From positions 1 to 64,000 of the forward strand of contig JAPLUI010000330.1 in NCBI GenBank assembly GCA_026397725.1: a DNA stretch of 64,000 bases, written 5' to 3'. The position numbers were made by a program, and so were the translations under genes. The notes under the pieces were generated by a model. That model was not told where the DNA came from. It searched no databases and saw only the letters and a program-made list of their open reading frames with translations. This document shows, in pieces, positions 1-9,800 of this stretch (positions are counted from its first letter, which is position 1; every line of letters begins with the position of its first letter). Source of the stretch: Verrucomicrobiota bacterium. Lineage in GTDB: Bacteria > Verrucomicrobiota > Verrucomicrobiia > Verrucomicrobiales > Akkermansiaceae.

Positions 1-2004
1 TACACCCACCCCACCTTCTGGGATCTCAACACGACCGCCAACTGGAGCGGCGGACCGAATGGCAAGTTCGCCGATGGCGACGTGGTCCGGTTTGACGACA
101 CCGCCACTGCCACCGTCGTAGATGTTCAAGGTTTCATGACGCCGGAAAGCGTGACGTTCGATAACAGCACTGCCAAACCCTACTCGATCATCGGCACCGG
201 CAGCATCGACGGTGCCACCGGCGTCACCAAGAGCGGTGACGGCGCGGTCACCATCGCCAGCGACAATGCCTATACCGGTCCGACGACCCTCAATACCGGC
301 ACGCTCAATGTCAACAGCGCCACCGCACTTGGGACCGGCACGCTCGTCATCAATGGCGGCGTGCTCGACAATACCAGCGGCGTGCCCCTCAACCTGACCA
401 CCAACAATGCCCAGACTTGGAATAGCGACGTGGTCTTTGCCGGCAGCAACGATCTGAACCTCGGCACCGGCGCCGTCCCCTTGGCCGCCAGCCGCGAGGT
501 GAGCGTCACCGCCGGCACTCTCACGATCGGTGGCGCCATCAGCGGCAGTGGTCCGCTCACCAAATCCGGCAGCGGCACGCTCACCCTCCGCGGCATCAAT
601 AACTACTCCGGCGGCACCAGCATCAATGCCGGCACCCTCACCCTGGACCTGTCAGCCCGCTCGGGTGGAATCCCCAACCTTGGCGCGTTCAGCATCGGCA
701 CCTCTGCAAACCTGGAAATCCTTAGTGGTTCCAACCCCAATCCGGACACGACCTATCTCATTGAAAACAGCGTGACCTTCACCGGCACGGGCACGATCAC
801 CAAGACCGGGACCGGCTACCTTGGGTCGGGCGCAAGCGCCGTGGGCCTCAGAGACTTCGCCGGGCTCATTGATATTCAGCAAGGAATCATGGGCAATCAT
901 GGCCCTGGCTGGGGTTCCGGCGCGGGCGCGATGGATCTCAACATCGCGGCAGGTGCCATGTTAGATATGCGCTCGCAAAATGTCAAGGTTGACGCGCTCA
1001 GCGGCACCGGCATGATCGGAAAATCGTGGGTTCCCAATCTCAATTTGAGCATTGGCAACAACGATGGCAGCGCCACCTACAGCGGCACCATCGACCAGAC
1101 CGTCGGTGGCGGCTCCGGCAATATCTCGTTGACCAAGACCGGCAGCGGCACCCAGACCCTCAGCGGCGCGAACAACTACGGTGGCGGCACCATCATCAAC
1201 GCTGGTACCCTGGTCGTCGCCAACACCACGGGCAGCGGCACCGGCAGCGGCGCGGTCACGGTGCAGAGCACCGCCACCCTGGCCGGCACCGGCAGCATCA
1301 GTGGCAACGTCAGCGTCGCGTCCGGCGGCTTCGTCGCCCCGGGCAATGCCGGCACCGGCACCCTCACCGTCGCGTCCGCGGCTCTCACCGGCACCTATCA
1401 ATGCCAACTGGATGTCGCCAGCGGCGACCAAGTCGTCATCAGCGGCGCCCTCACGGTCAACCCCGGCGCGACCATCGCGGTGAGCACGCTGGGCACCCCG
1501 GCGGCGGCGAGTTATGTCATCGCCAGCTATGGCTCGCTGGTCGGCGGCGCACCCGCGGTCACCGGCATCCCCGACGGTTACGTGCTGGACACCGCCACCG
1601 CCGGCCAGCTCAAATTGGTCAAGAGCGGCGGCTTCAGCGCCTGGGCCGACACTTGGCCCGGCCTGACCGACAAGACGCCCGGCGGCGATCCCGACGGCGA
1701 CGGCATCAGCAACCTGCTGGAATACGTCATTGGCGGCGACCCGCGGGTCTCCAGCACCGGGTTCCTGCCCGAACAAGCCATTGTCGGAAGCAACCTGGTC
1801 CTGAGCTACCAGCGCAGCGATGCGTCCGAGGCCGACACCACCCAGATCGGCCAGTGGAGCACCAACCTGGCCGATTGGCACGACCTCGCGCCGGTGCAGG
1901 TCAACGAGAACGACAGCGCCCCGGACGACATGGAGATCCGAATCCCGCTGTCGAACGCGGCTGGCGGCAAACTCTTCGGCCGCCTGCACGTGACGATGCC
2001 CTGA
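1..2004 (+). CDS. Autotransporter-associated beta-strand repeat (PATR) protein, 5'-truncated by the window, with C-terminal DPDGDGISNLLEYVIGGDP calcium-binding-like motif
   Basis: Frame +1 is open from base 1 (YTHPTFWDLNTTANWSGGPNGKFADGDVVRFDD), so the listed ATG/GTG at 82 is internal; repeated GTGTLTKSGSGTLTLSGxNNYxGGTxINAGTL blocks typical of PATR (TIGR02601-like). Confidence 0.85.
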   Translation, partial: YTHPTFWDLNTTANWSGGPNGKFADGDVVRFDDTATATVVDVQGFMTPESVTFDNSTAKPYSIIGTGSIDGATGVTKSGDGAVTIASDNAYTGPTTLNTGTLNVNSATALGTGTLVINGGVLDNTSGVPLNLTTNNAQTWNSDVVFAGSNDLNLGTGAVPLAASREVSVTAGTLTIGGAISGSGPLTKSGSGTLTLRGINNYSGGTSINAGTLTLDLSARSGGIPNLGAFSIGTSANLEILSGSNPNPDTTYLIENSVTFTGTGTITKTGTGYLGSGASAVGLRDFAGLIDIQQGIMGNHGPGWGSGAGAMDLNIAAGAMLDMRSQNVKVDALSGTGMIGKSWVPNLNLSIGNNDGSATYSGTIDQTVGGGSGNISLTKTGSGTQTLSGANNYGGGTIINAGTLVVANTTGSGTGSGAVTVQSTATLAGTGSISGNVSVASGGFVAPGNAGTGTLTVASAALTGTYQCQLDVASGDQVVISGALTVNPGATIAVSTLGTPAAASYVIASYGSLVGGAPAVTGIPDGYVLDTATAGQLKLVKSGGFSAWADTWPGLTDKTPGGDPDGDGISNLLEYVIGGDPRVSSTGFLPEQAIVGSNLVLSYQRSDASEADTTQIGQWSTNLADWHDLAPVQVNENDSAPDDMEIRIPLSNAAGGKLFGRLHVTMP

Positions 2005-2031
2005 TGTCCCCGCCGCGGAAAGACCCCAAGT

Positions 2032-2091
2032 GGCACGGTCCCGGGCCGTGCCACGGCTTGGCGGGAGGCGTTCTGGTTTTCGCCTCCCGCC
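2032..2091 (+). terminator. Double hairpin downstream of the first PATR gene
   Basis: GGCACGG-TCCCGGG-CCGTGCC (2032-2052) then 11-bp perfect stem GGCGGGAGGCG-TTCTGGTTTT-CGCCTCCCGCC (2060-2091); near-identical pair after the paralogue at 11583. Confidence 0.55.
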
Positions 2092-2256
2092 TTGCCAGGC
2101 CCTGCGATGCCCAGCCAATTTCCCTGAATGGAAAATCATTCCTCGGATGAACGCGGATGAAGAGGGAGTTGGAATGATCCCGAAATCCGAATTTGAAATC
2201 CTGCGATGGGAATGCTTCACGCACCACCACCCAACGCCAACTGAGTATCACCTCGC

Positions 2257-5200
2257 ATGAACCCACGACACACAGAAACCTCGATCACACCCACGCTTGC
2301 CAGCTTGGTGATGATTCTAATGTCCATGGCAACGGCAACTGCAAGTGCGGAGATCATCGCCGATATCGCCGGTGATTTCACCGGGCCGAGCGCCGTGCCT
2401 GCCAACTGGAGTTATCTATATTCAAACCAGGCGTCCGGTGGAACCGAGGTGGCCCTGACGCCGGACCTCGCTCTTGGCAACGGTGGCAACTCTGGCTTCG
2501 GAAGGGTCGCGCCCGCCATCTTCAACTTGCCGGGGGTGCTTGGCACGCAGACTGGCGCCCAGTATGAGATTTTCACTGACGGCGATGGGAATGCGCCAGT
2601 GCTCGGTACCGACCTGCTCCTTCATCCAGGACCTGATGCTGCGAATAACACCATTATTCTCCGCTACACCATCAGTGCGGCCGAAATCAGTTCATACGGC
2701 ACCTCCGCAAGCATTGCCGGAAGCTTCCGGGAATCGATCGCCGGTGGGGATTCCGTCATGGTCAGCGTCTATCATAACGCGACCCGGTTGTTTTCCAAGA
2801 CCGGTTCGGGCGGGATCCTTGCCGAAGCCAATGGGACGTTTAATATCAGTGGCCTTGCCATGGCCGCCAACGACACGATCAGCTTCGTCGTCAATGCCAA
2901 TACCAACATCGGGGCGGACGAAACCGCGTTGCACGGCACCATCACGCTGACTCCGGTGCCGGCAAAGGGACCGATCATCGCCGACGTCGCCGGTGATTAC
3001 ACCGGGCCGGGCACCATGCCTGCCGGTTGGAGTTATCTATATTCAAACCAGGCGTCCGGTGGGAGCGAGGTCGCGTTGATGCCGGATCTCGCCATTGGCA
3101 ACGGTGGCAACGCTGGCTTCGGCAGGGTCGCGCCCGCCATCTTCAACTTGCCGGCGGTGCTTGGTACGCAGACGGGCGCCCAGTACGAGATTTTCACTGA
3201 CGGCGATCTGAATGCACCAGTGCTCGGTACCGACCTGCTCCTTCATCCAGGACCTGACGCCGCGAACAATACCATCATTCTGCGCTACACCATCAGTGCG
3301 GCCGAAATCAGTTCATCCGGCACCTCCGCAAGCATTGTGGGAAGCTTCCGGAATCGAGTCCCTTACGGGGATTCCGTCACCGTTAGCATCTATCACAACG
3401 CGACCCGGTTGTTTACCCAAACCGGTTCAGGCGGTATCCTCACCCAGGCCGATGGGCTGTTTGATATCAGTGGCCTTGCCGTGGCCGCCAATGATACGAT
3501 CAGCTTCGTGGTCAATGCCAATACCAACATCGCTGCGGACGAAACCGCGTTGCGCGGCACCATCGCGCTGCTGCGGCCCAGGAGCATTTATTGGACCGGG
3601 GCCGCCTCGAGCGCTTGGAACACGGTCGCCACCAACTGGAAACTCACCAGCAACAACGTGGCCGCCGAGTTCCTGACCGGTGACGCGGTGCTCTTCCACG
3701 ACAGCCCGGCGAGTCACACGGTGGCCATCTCCAACGGCGAGGTCAGCCCGTTCTCCGCAACCTTCGACAACACCACCGCCACCGCCTACACCTTGCAGGG
3801 CAGCAATGGCATCGCCACGGGCATTCTCACCAAATCGGGCGACGGGACGCTGACCATCACCAATTCCAACAGCACCAGCGGCGCGGTTGCACTCAACGGC
3901 GGGCTCACCTCGATCACTAACAGCGGCGGCCTCGGCAGCGGTGTCATCACCTTCGACGGGGGCGTGCTGGAATACAACGGCGCGACCGCCAGTTGGGCCC
4001 GCAATCTCGCCGTCAAAGCCGGTGGTGGCTCCATCGATGTCACCGATAGTGGCGCCACCCTCAGCACCACCGGCACCCTCTCCGGCGCCGGCCTGCTCAC
4101 CAAGCTGGGGGCCGGCACGCTGGCGCTCGGGCAAACCACTGGCACCGTCAGCACGCCCATTGCCATCACTGCCGGCACGCTCAATTTGAACTGCGGCGCG
4201 GGAGCGGTCACCTACTCCGGCAAGTTCACCGGCAGTGGCGGGGATTTGCGGCTGGTCGGCAGCGGCACCCTGACCCTCACCGGCGCGAATGACTACACTG
4301 GCACCTCCACCGTCACCCAAGGCACCTTGGCCGTCAACAACACCAGCGGCAGCGGCACCGGCAGCGGCGCGGTCACCGTGCAGACCACCGCCACTCTGGC
4401 CGGCACCGGCAACATCAGTGGCAGCGTCAGCATCGAGTCCGGCGGCTTCATCGCGCCGGGCAATGCCGGCATCGGCACGCTAACGGTTGCGTCCGCGGCG
4501 CTCACCGGCACCTATAAGTGCCAACTGGGTGCCACCGCCGCCGACCAAGTCGTTATCAGTGGTGCCCTCACGGTCAACCCCGGCGCGGCCATCACCATCA
4601 CCACCCTCGCCATTCCGACGGCCGCGAGTTATACCATCGCCAGCTATGGCTCGTTGGTCGGCAGCCTGCCGGTTGTCACCGGCATCCCCTTCGGCTATGT
4701 GTTGAACACCGCCACCGCCGGCCAGCTCAAATTGGCCAAGAGCGGCGACCTCGGCACCTGGGCCGACAGCTTCCCCGGCCTGGCGGACAAATCGCCCGCC
4801 GGTGATCCTGATGGCGACGGCATCTGCAATCTGATGGAATATATCATTGGCGGCGACCCGCGGGTCGCCAGCACCAAATTCCTGCCCACGCCAGCCATCG
4901 TCGGCTCCAACCTGGTCCTGAGCTACCAGCGCCGCGACGATTCCGAGAGCGACACCACCCAGTTCGGCCAGTGGGGCACCGACTTGATCACATGGACCGA
5001 CCTCGCACCGGTTCTGGTCAATGAAAATGGCAGTGCCCCCGACGACATGGAAATCAGCATCCCGCTGTCGAACGCGGCAGGCGGCAAACTCTTCGGCCGC
5101 CTCCAGGTCCCCCTGCCCATCAGTCTGCGCTCGCTGCTGGCGGAGATGACCAACCGCGAAGCGCTCCCTAAGTGGCCGGTCGCGGAATACACGCTCAAAC

Positions 5201-6648
5201 AGGCCAGCAGTTACGACCGCAGGGAGACGAATCCGGCCGATGCGGCGACCTGGTTCGCCAACTATGACAGCGCGGAGTCCATCCGGACTGAAACAAATGG
5301 CGGCCGCACCGAGTGGGTCATCATGGAACACGGCGGCCCGGGTGCCGTCACCCGCATGTGGCTGCCGCTGGAGCCGTCCAAAGACCAGCAAATCATCCGT
5401 TTTTATTTCGACGGTTCCGCGACGTCGGCGATTGAGGTTCCGTTCAACGAATTCATGAGCGGGCGCGGGTTTGTCAAACCGCCGCTGGCGTTCGTGGCGT
5501 CCAATGAAAGCGACTTGCGCAACCAGCTCAATGCCGTGCCGCCGGTCCTGCGGGGCATCGGCGGGAATCTCTATCTGCCGATTCCCTTTGCCCGCGGCTG
5601 CAAAATCACCCTCGATCAAGTTCCGTTCTATTATATCGTCAATTACCGCGCCTATGCGTCCACCGTCCCGGTGGAAACCTTCAGCATGGCCGGCTACGCG
5701 GCCGCACAAGACGCCGTGGCCGCGGCTGGCGAGGCATTGCTCGCCGCGCCGGATTTCACGGTCGGCGAGCCCGGCCAGCAAGCGACCCTCGCGCCGGGGC
5801 AGGAACTCGCCCTCAACCTGCCGCCCGGCGCGGCCGCCGTGCGCAACATTCGCGTGCAAGTCGCTCCCGCGGCCGCTCCTCAGGCGCTGCGTTCGATCGT
5901 GCTGACAGCCGAGTTCGACGGCGAAGCGACCATCTGGTGCCCCATCGGCGAGTTTTCCGGTGCCGGTGCCCGGCTCAATCCGGTGCAGGATCGGTTCCGC
6001 ACGGTGCGGGCCGATGGCGCCATGTTCTCCCGTTGGATCATGCCCTACCACAGCGCGGGCCGGCTGGCGCTGAAAAACCTCGGCAGTGTGCCCGTCACCG
6101 TCACCCTCGCGGCGGTCACCGCGCCGTGGCAGTGGGACGAGCGCTCCTTGTTGTTTCATGCCAACTGGCGCTTCCAGGGCGCGTTCAACACCGTGCCTCA
6201 ATTCGACTGGAACTACCTCGAGATCCAAGGCCGCGGCGTCTATGTGGGCGACACCCTCACCGCCTTCAACCGGGTTGACCCCTGGTACGGCGAGGGTGAT
6301 GAGCGCATTTACATCGACGGGGAAGCCTTCCCTTCCCATCTGGGAACCGGCACCGAAGACTACTACGGCTACGCCTGGGGCATGACCGGATTTTTCAGTT
6401 CGCCGTTCATCTCCCAGCCGCAGCGCGACGCCCAAAGTGGCTGGAAAGGCTTCACCACCACCTCGCGGGTGCGCTTGCTCGATGGCATCCCGCTGCGCAC
6501 CTCGCTCAAGCTCGACATGGAAATCAGCCACCACACCAGCACCCAGTTGGATTATGCCGTCGGCACCTTCTGGTATGCCCGCCCAGGGGCCACCCACAAC
6601 CGACCGCCGCAACCGGCGGCTGCCGCGCTACCGCTGGCGACGTTCTAG
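2257..6648 (+). CDS. Secreted PATR protein with two N-terminal beta-sandwich-like modules, fused to a C-terminal GH172 (DUF2961) domain
   Basis: Signal peptide MNPRHTETSITPTLASLVMILMSMATATASA; two copies of a ~200-aa module (IIADxAGDxTGP...YTISAAEISS...DTISFVVNANT); PATR blocks; DPDGDG motif; then SLLAEMTNREALPKWP...YDRRETNP...FYFDGSA...YVGDTLTAFN...GEAFPSHLGTGTEDYYGYAWG, typical of DUF2961. Confidence 0.85.
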   Translation: MNPRHTETSITPTLASLVMILMSMATATASAEIIADIAGDFTGPSAVPANWSYLYSNQASGGTEVALTPDLALGNGGNSGFGRVAPAIFNLPGVLGTQTGAQYEIFTDGDGNAPVLGTDLLLHPGPDAANNTIILRYTISAAEISSYGTSASIAGSFRESIAGGDSVMVSVYHNATRLFSKTGSGGILAEANGTFNISGLAMAANDTISFVVNANTNIGADETALHGTITLTPVPAKGPIIADVAGDYTGPGTMPAGWSYLYSNQASGGSEVALMPDLAIGNGGNAGFGRVAPAIFNLPAVLGTQTGAQYEIFTDGDLNAPVLGTDLLLHPGPDAANNTIILRYTISAAEISSSGTSASIVGSFRNRVPYGDSVTVSIYHNATRLFTQTGSGGILTQADGLFDISGLAVAANDTISFVVNANTNIAADETALRGTIALLRPRSIYWTGAASSAWNTVATNWKLTSNNVAAEFLTGDAVLFHDSPASHTVAISNGEVSPFSATFDNTTATAYTLQGSNGIATGILTKSGDGTLTITNSNSTSGAVALNGGLTSITNSGGLGSGVITFDGGVLEYNGATASWARNLAVKAGGGSIDVTDSGATLSTTGTLSGAGLLTKLGAGTLALGQTTGTVSTPIAITAGTLNLNCGAGAVTYSGKFTGSGGDLRLVGSGTLTLTGANDYTGTSTVTQGTLAVNNTSGSGTGSGAVTVQTTATLAGTGNISGSVSIESGGFIAPGNAGIGTLTVASAALTGTYKCQLGATAADQVVISGALTVNPGAAITITTLAIPTAASYTIASYGSLVGSLPVVTGIPFGYVLNTATAGQLKLAKSGDLGTWADSFPGLADKSPAGDPDGDGICNLMEYIIGGDPRVASTKFLPTPAIVGSNLVLSYQRRDDSESDTTQFGQWGTDLITWTDLAPVLVNENGSAPDDMEISIPLSNAAGGKLFGRLQVPLPISLRSLLAEMTNREALPKWPVAEYTLKQASSYDRRETNPADAATWFANYDSAESIRTETNGGRTEWVIMEHGGPGAVTRMWLPLEPSKDQQIIRFYFDGSATSAIEVPFNEFMSGRGFVKPPLAFVASNESDLRNQLNAVPPVLRGIGGNLYLPIPFARGCKITLDQVPFYYIVNYRAYASTVPVETFSMAGYAAAQDAVAAAGEALLAAPDFTVGEPGQQATLAPGQELALNLPPGAAAVRNIRVQVAPAAAPQALRSIVLTAEFDGEATIWCPIGEFSGAGARLNPVQDRFRTVRADGAMFSRWIMPYHSAGRLALKNLGSVPVTVTLAAVTAPWQWDERSLLFHANWRFQGAFNTVPQFDWNYLEIQGRGVYVGDTLTAFNRVDPWYGEGDERIYIDGEAFPSHLGTGTEDYYGYAWGMTGFFSSPFISQPQRDAQSGWKGFTTTSRVRLLDGIPLRTSLKLDMEISHHTSTQLDYAVGTFWYARPGATHNRPPQPAAAALPLATF

Positions 6649-6670
6649 CGGTGCCTCGAACAACGTCAAT

Positions 6671-6744
6671 TGAGTATCGGAAATTGCGCAAGAAAGTATT
6701 TGCATGCGGCAAAATCCGGCGTAAATTGAACGTCATATCACCCC
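6671..6744 (+). promoter_or_regulatory. Conserved upstream element, copy A
   Basis: TATCGGAAATTGCGCAAGAAAGTATTTGCATGCGGCAAAATCCGGCGTAAATTGAACGTCATATCACCCC; aligns with copies B, C and D elsewhere; contains TTGCAT-16bp-TAAATT. Confidence 0.6.
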
Positions 6745-6876
6745 TTTGCAAGGCGCGCATCATCATGGCTCCTGCGGTGGGGGTGGTTCCCAATTCGAGC
6801 CAAGCCCGACCTAGCAAATACAAACCCCGCAGATGGAGATCAACTGAAACCACAACAAACAACAACCAGAGATCAA

Positions 6877-9800
6877 ATGAAGCCACAACACACAACAACC
6901 TCATTCGCACCCAGGATTGCCAACTGGGTGGCGATTCTATTGTCAATGGCAGCGGTGCCGGCAAACGCCACGACCATCGCTGACATCGCTGGTGATTACA
7001 CCGGACCGACCACCTTGCCGGCCGATTGGAGTTATTTTTATTCAAGCCTAACGTCCGGTGCGACCGAGTACGCGCTGACGCCGAACCTCACCCTTGGCGT
7101 TGCTACCGGTGGTACCAATGTTGGCTTCGGCACACTGGGCGGGACGCTCAACTTGCCGGGGGTGCTTGGCACGAAAATTGCCGCCGCCCAGTTCGAGATT
7201 TTTCCTGACGGCGACGCGAATGCACCAGTGCTCGGCACCGACCTGGTCATGCATCCAGGATCTGATGCGGAACATTCAACCTTGATTCTGCGCTACACCA
7301 TCAGTGCGGCTAAAATCGCTTCCTACGGCACCTCCGCAAGCATTGCCGGAAGCTTCCGCGATTTGGTCAATCCCACTGGTGGGAATTCCGTTACCGTAAG
7401 CGTCTATCACAACACGACCCAGTTGTTTACCAAGTCCGGTACAGTCGGTACCCTTACCCAGGCAAACGGGACGTTTAACATCAGTGATCTTACCGTGGCC
7501 GCCGATGACACGATCAGCTTCGTGCTCAATAGTAATAATGAGTGGGGTGGCGACGAAACCGCGTTGCGCGGCACCATCGCGCTGGTGGTTCCGGTGCGGC
7601 CCTCGGCCAACATTGATTGGACCGGTGCCGCCTCGAGCGCCTGGAACGCGCTCGCCACCAATTGGAAACTCGCCAGCAACGACGCGCCCACCGAGTTTCT
7701 GCCCAATGACACGGTGTTCTTCCATGACAACCCGACCACTCCGGTCGTGGACATCTCCGACGGCAATGTCAACCCGCTCTCCGCGACCTTCGACCACACC
7801 ACCGCCACCGCTTATACCTTGCAGGGCACTAACGGCATCGCCACGGGCACTCTCACCAAATCGGGCAACGGGTCGCTGACCATCACCAATTCCAACAGCA
7901 CCAGCGGCGCGGTCGCGCTCAACGGCGGACTCACTTCGATCACCACCAGCGGCGGCCTCGGCAGCGGTGCCCTCTCCTTCGACGGCGGCGTGCTGGAATA
8001 CACCGAAACCGGCGCCACCGCCAACTGGGCGGCGCGCAATCTCACCGTCAACGCCGGCGGGGGCTCCGTCGATGTCACCGACAGTGGCACCACCCTCAGC
8101 ACTACCGGCACCCTCTCCGGCGCCGGCCTGCTCACCAAGCTGGGGGCCGGCACGCTGGTGCTGGGGCAAAGCACCGGCACCGTCAGCACGCCCATCGCCA
8201 TCAGCGGCGGCACGCTCGATTTGAACCACGGCGCGGGTACGGTAACCTACTCCGGCAATTTCACCGGCAGTGACGGGAGTTTGCAGATCGACGGCAGCGG
8301 CACCCTGACCCTCACCGGCGCGAATGACTACACTGGCACCACCACCGTCACCCAAGGCACCTTGGCCGTCAACAACACCAGCGCCAGCGGCACCGGCAGC
8401 GGCGCGGTCACGGTGCAGAGCACCGCCACTCTGGCCGGTACTGGCAGCATCAGTGGCAGCGTCAGCATCGAGTCCGGCGGCTTCGTCGCCCCGGGCAATG
8501 CCGGCATCGGCACCCTCACCGTCGCGTCCGCGACCCTCAGCGGCACCTACAAGTGCCAGTTGGATGCCACCACCGCCGACCAAGTCGTTATCACCGGCGC
8601 CCTCTCGGTGGACTCCGGCGCAGTCATCGCCATCACCACCCTCGCCGTTCCGACGGCCGCGAGTTATACCATCGCCACCTATGGCTCGTTGGTCGGCAGC
8701 CTGCCGGCGGTCACCGGCATTCCCAGCGGCTATGTGTTGGACACCGCCACCGCCGGCCAGCTCAAACTGGCACCGGTGCCGGCCAACGTAGCGATCATCG
8801 CCGCGGTCACCGGGCCGAGCAGCATGCCTGCCGGCTGGAGTTATCTTTATTCAAACCAAGCGTCCGGTGGCACCGAGGTGGCGCTGACGCCAGACCTCCC
8901 GATTGGCAACGGTGGCAACTCCGGCTTCGGCAGGCCCGAGCGCAGCGGGTTCTTCTACTTGCCGGGGGTCATTGGCACGCAGAGTGGCCCCCAGTACGAG
9001 ATTTTCACTGACGGCGATCTGAATGCGGGAGCGCTCGGTAGCGACCTGCTCATTCATCCAGACAATCTCGCTGCAGCTTCAAACGTCATTCTGCGCTACA
9101 CCATCAGTGCGGCCGCAATCGCTGCACACGGCAACTCTGCAAGCATTGCCGGCAGCTTCCGGGAGTTAATCCCCGGCGGGGATTCCGTCACCGTCAGCGT
9201 CTATCATAACGCGACCCAGTTGTTTGCCAAGACCGGTTCAGGCGGTACCCTCACCCAGGCCAATGGGACGTTTGATATCAGTGGCGTGACCGTGGCCGCC
9301 GATGACACGATCAGCTTCGTGGTCAATGCCAATACCACCGTCTCTGCGGACGAAACCGCGTTGCGCGGCGCCATCACGCTGACGGTTCCGGTGCGGCCCG
9401 CGGCAGACATTTATTGGACCGGGGCCGCCTCGGAGGCCTGGAACACGCTCGCCACCAACTGGGAACTCGTCAGCACCAACGTGGCCACCGAGTTCCAGCC
9501 CAATGACGCGGTGTTTTTCCATGACAACCCGACCACTTCGGTCGTGGACATCTCCGACGGCAACGTCAGCCCGCTCTCCACGACCTTCGACAACACCACC
9601 GCCACCGCTTACACCTTGCAGGGCAGCAACGGCATCGCCACGGGCACTTTCAACAAATCGGCCGACGGGTCGCTGACCATCACGAATTCCAACAGCACCT
9701 ACGGGGCGGTCGCGCTCAACGGCGGGCTCACTTCGATCACTTATGGCGACGGCCTCGGCAGCGGTGCCATCACCTTCGACGGCGGCGCGCTCGAATACAC

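Noticed and set aside
1026-2150. Plus-strand 374-aa ORF rich in H, Q and R
   Set aside because: Alternate frame of the PATR gene; composition is a frame-shift artefact.
4480-6612. Long minus-strand ORF (710 aa), and similar ones at 961-2220, 3427-4320, 7276-8583, 9238-10374, 21058-22536, 24686-25801, 31043-32581, 44971-46644 and 47018-49078
   Set aside because: All lie opposite well-supported plus-strand genes, have low-complexity G/A/D/R/V-rich translations and no recognisable domains; typical antisense frames of GC-rich coding DNA.
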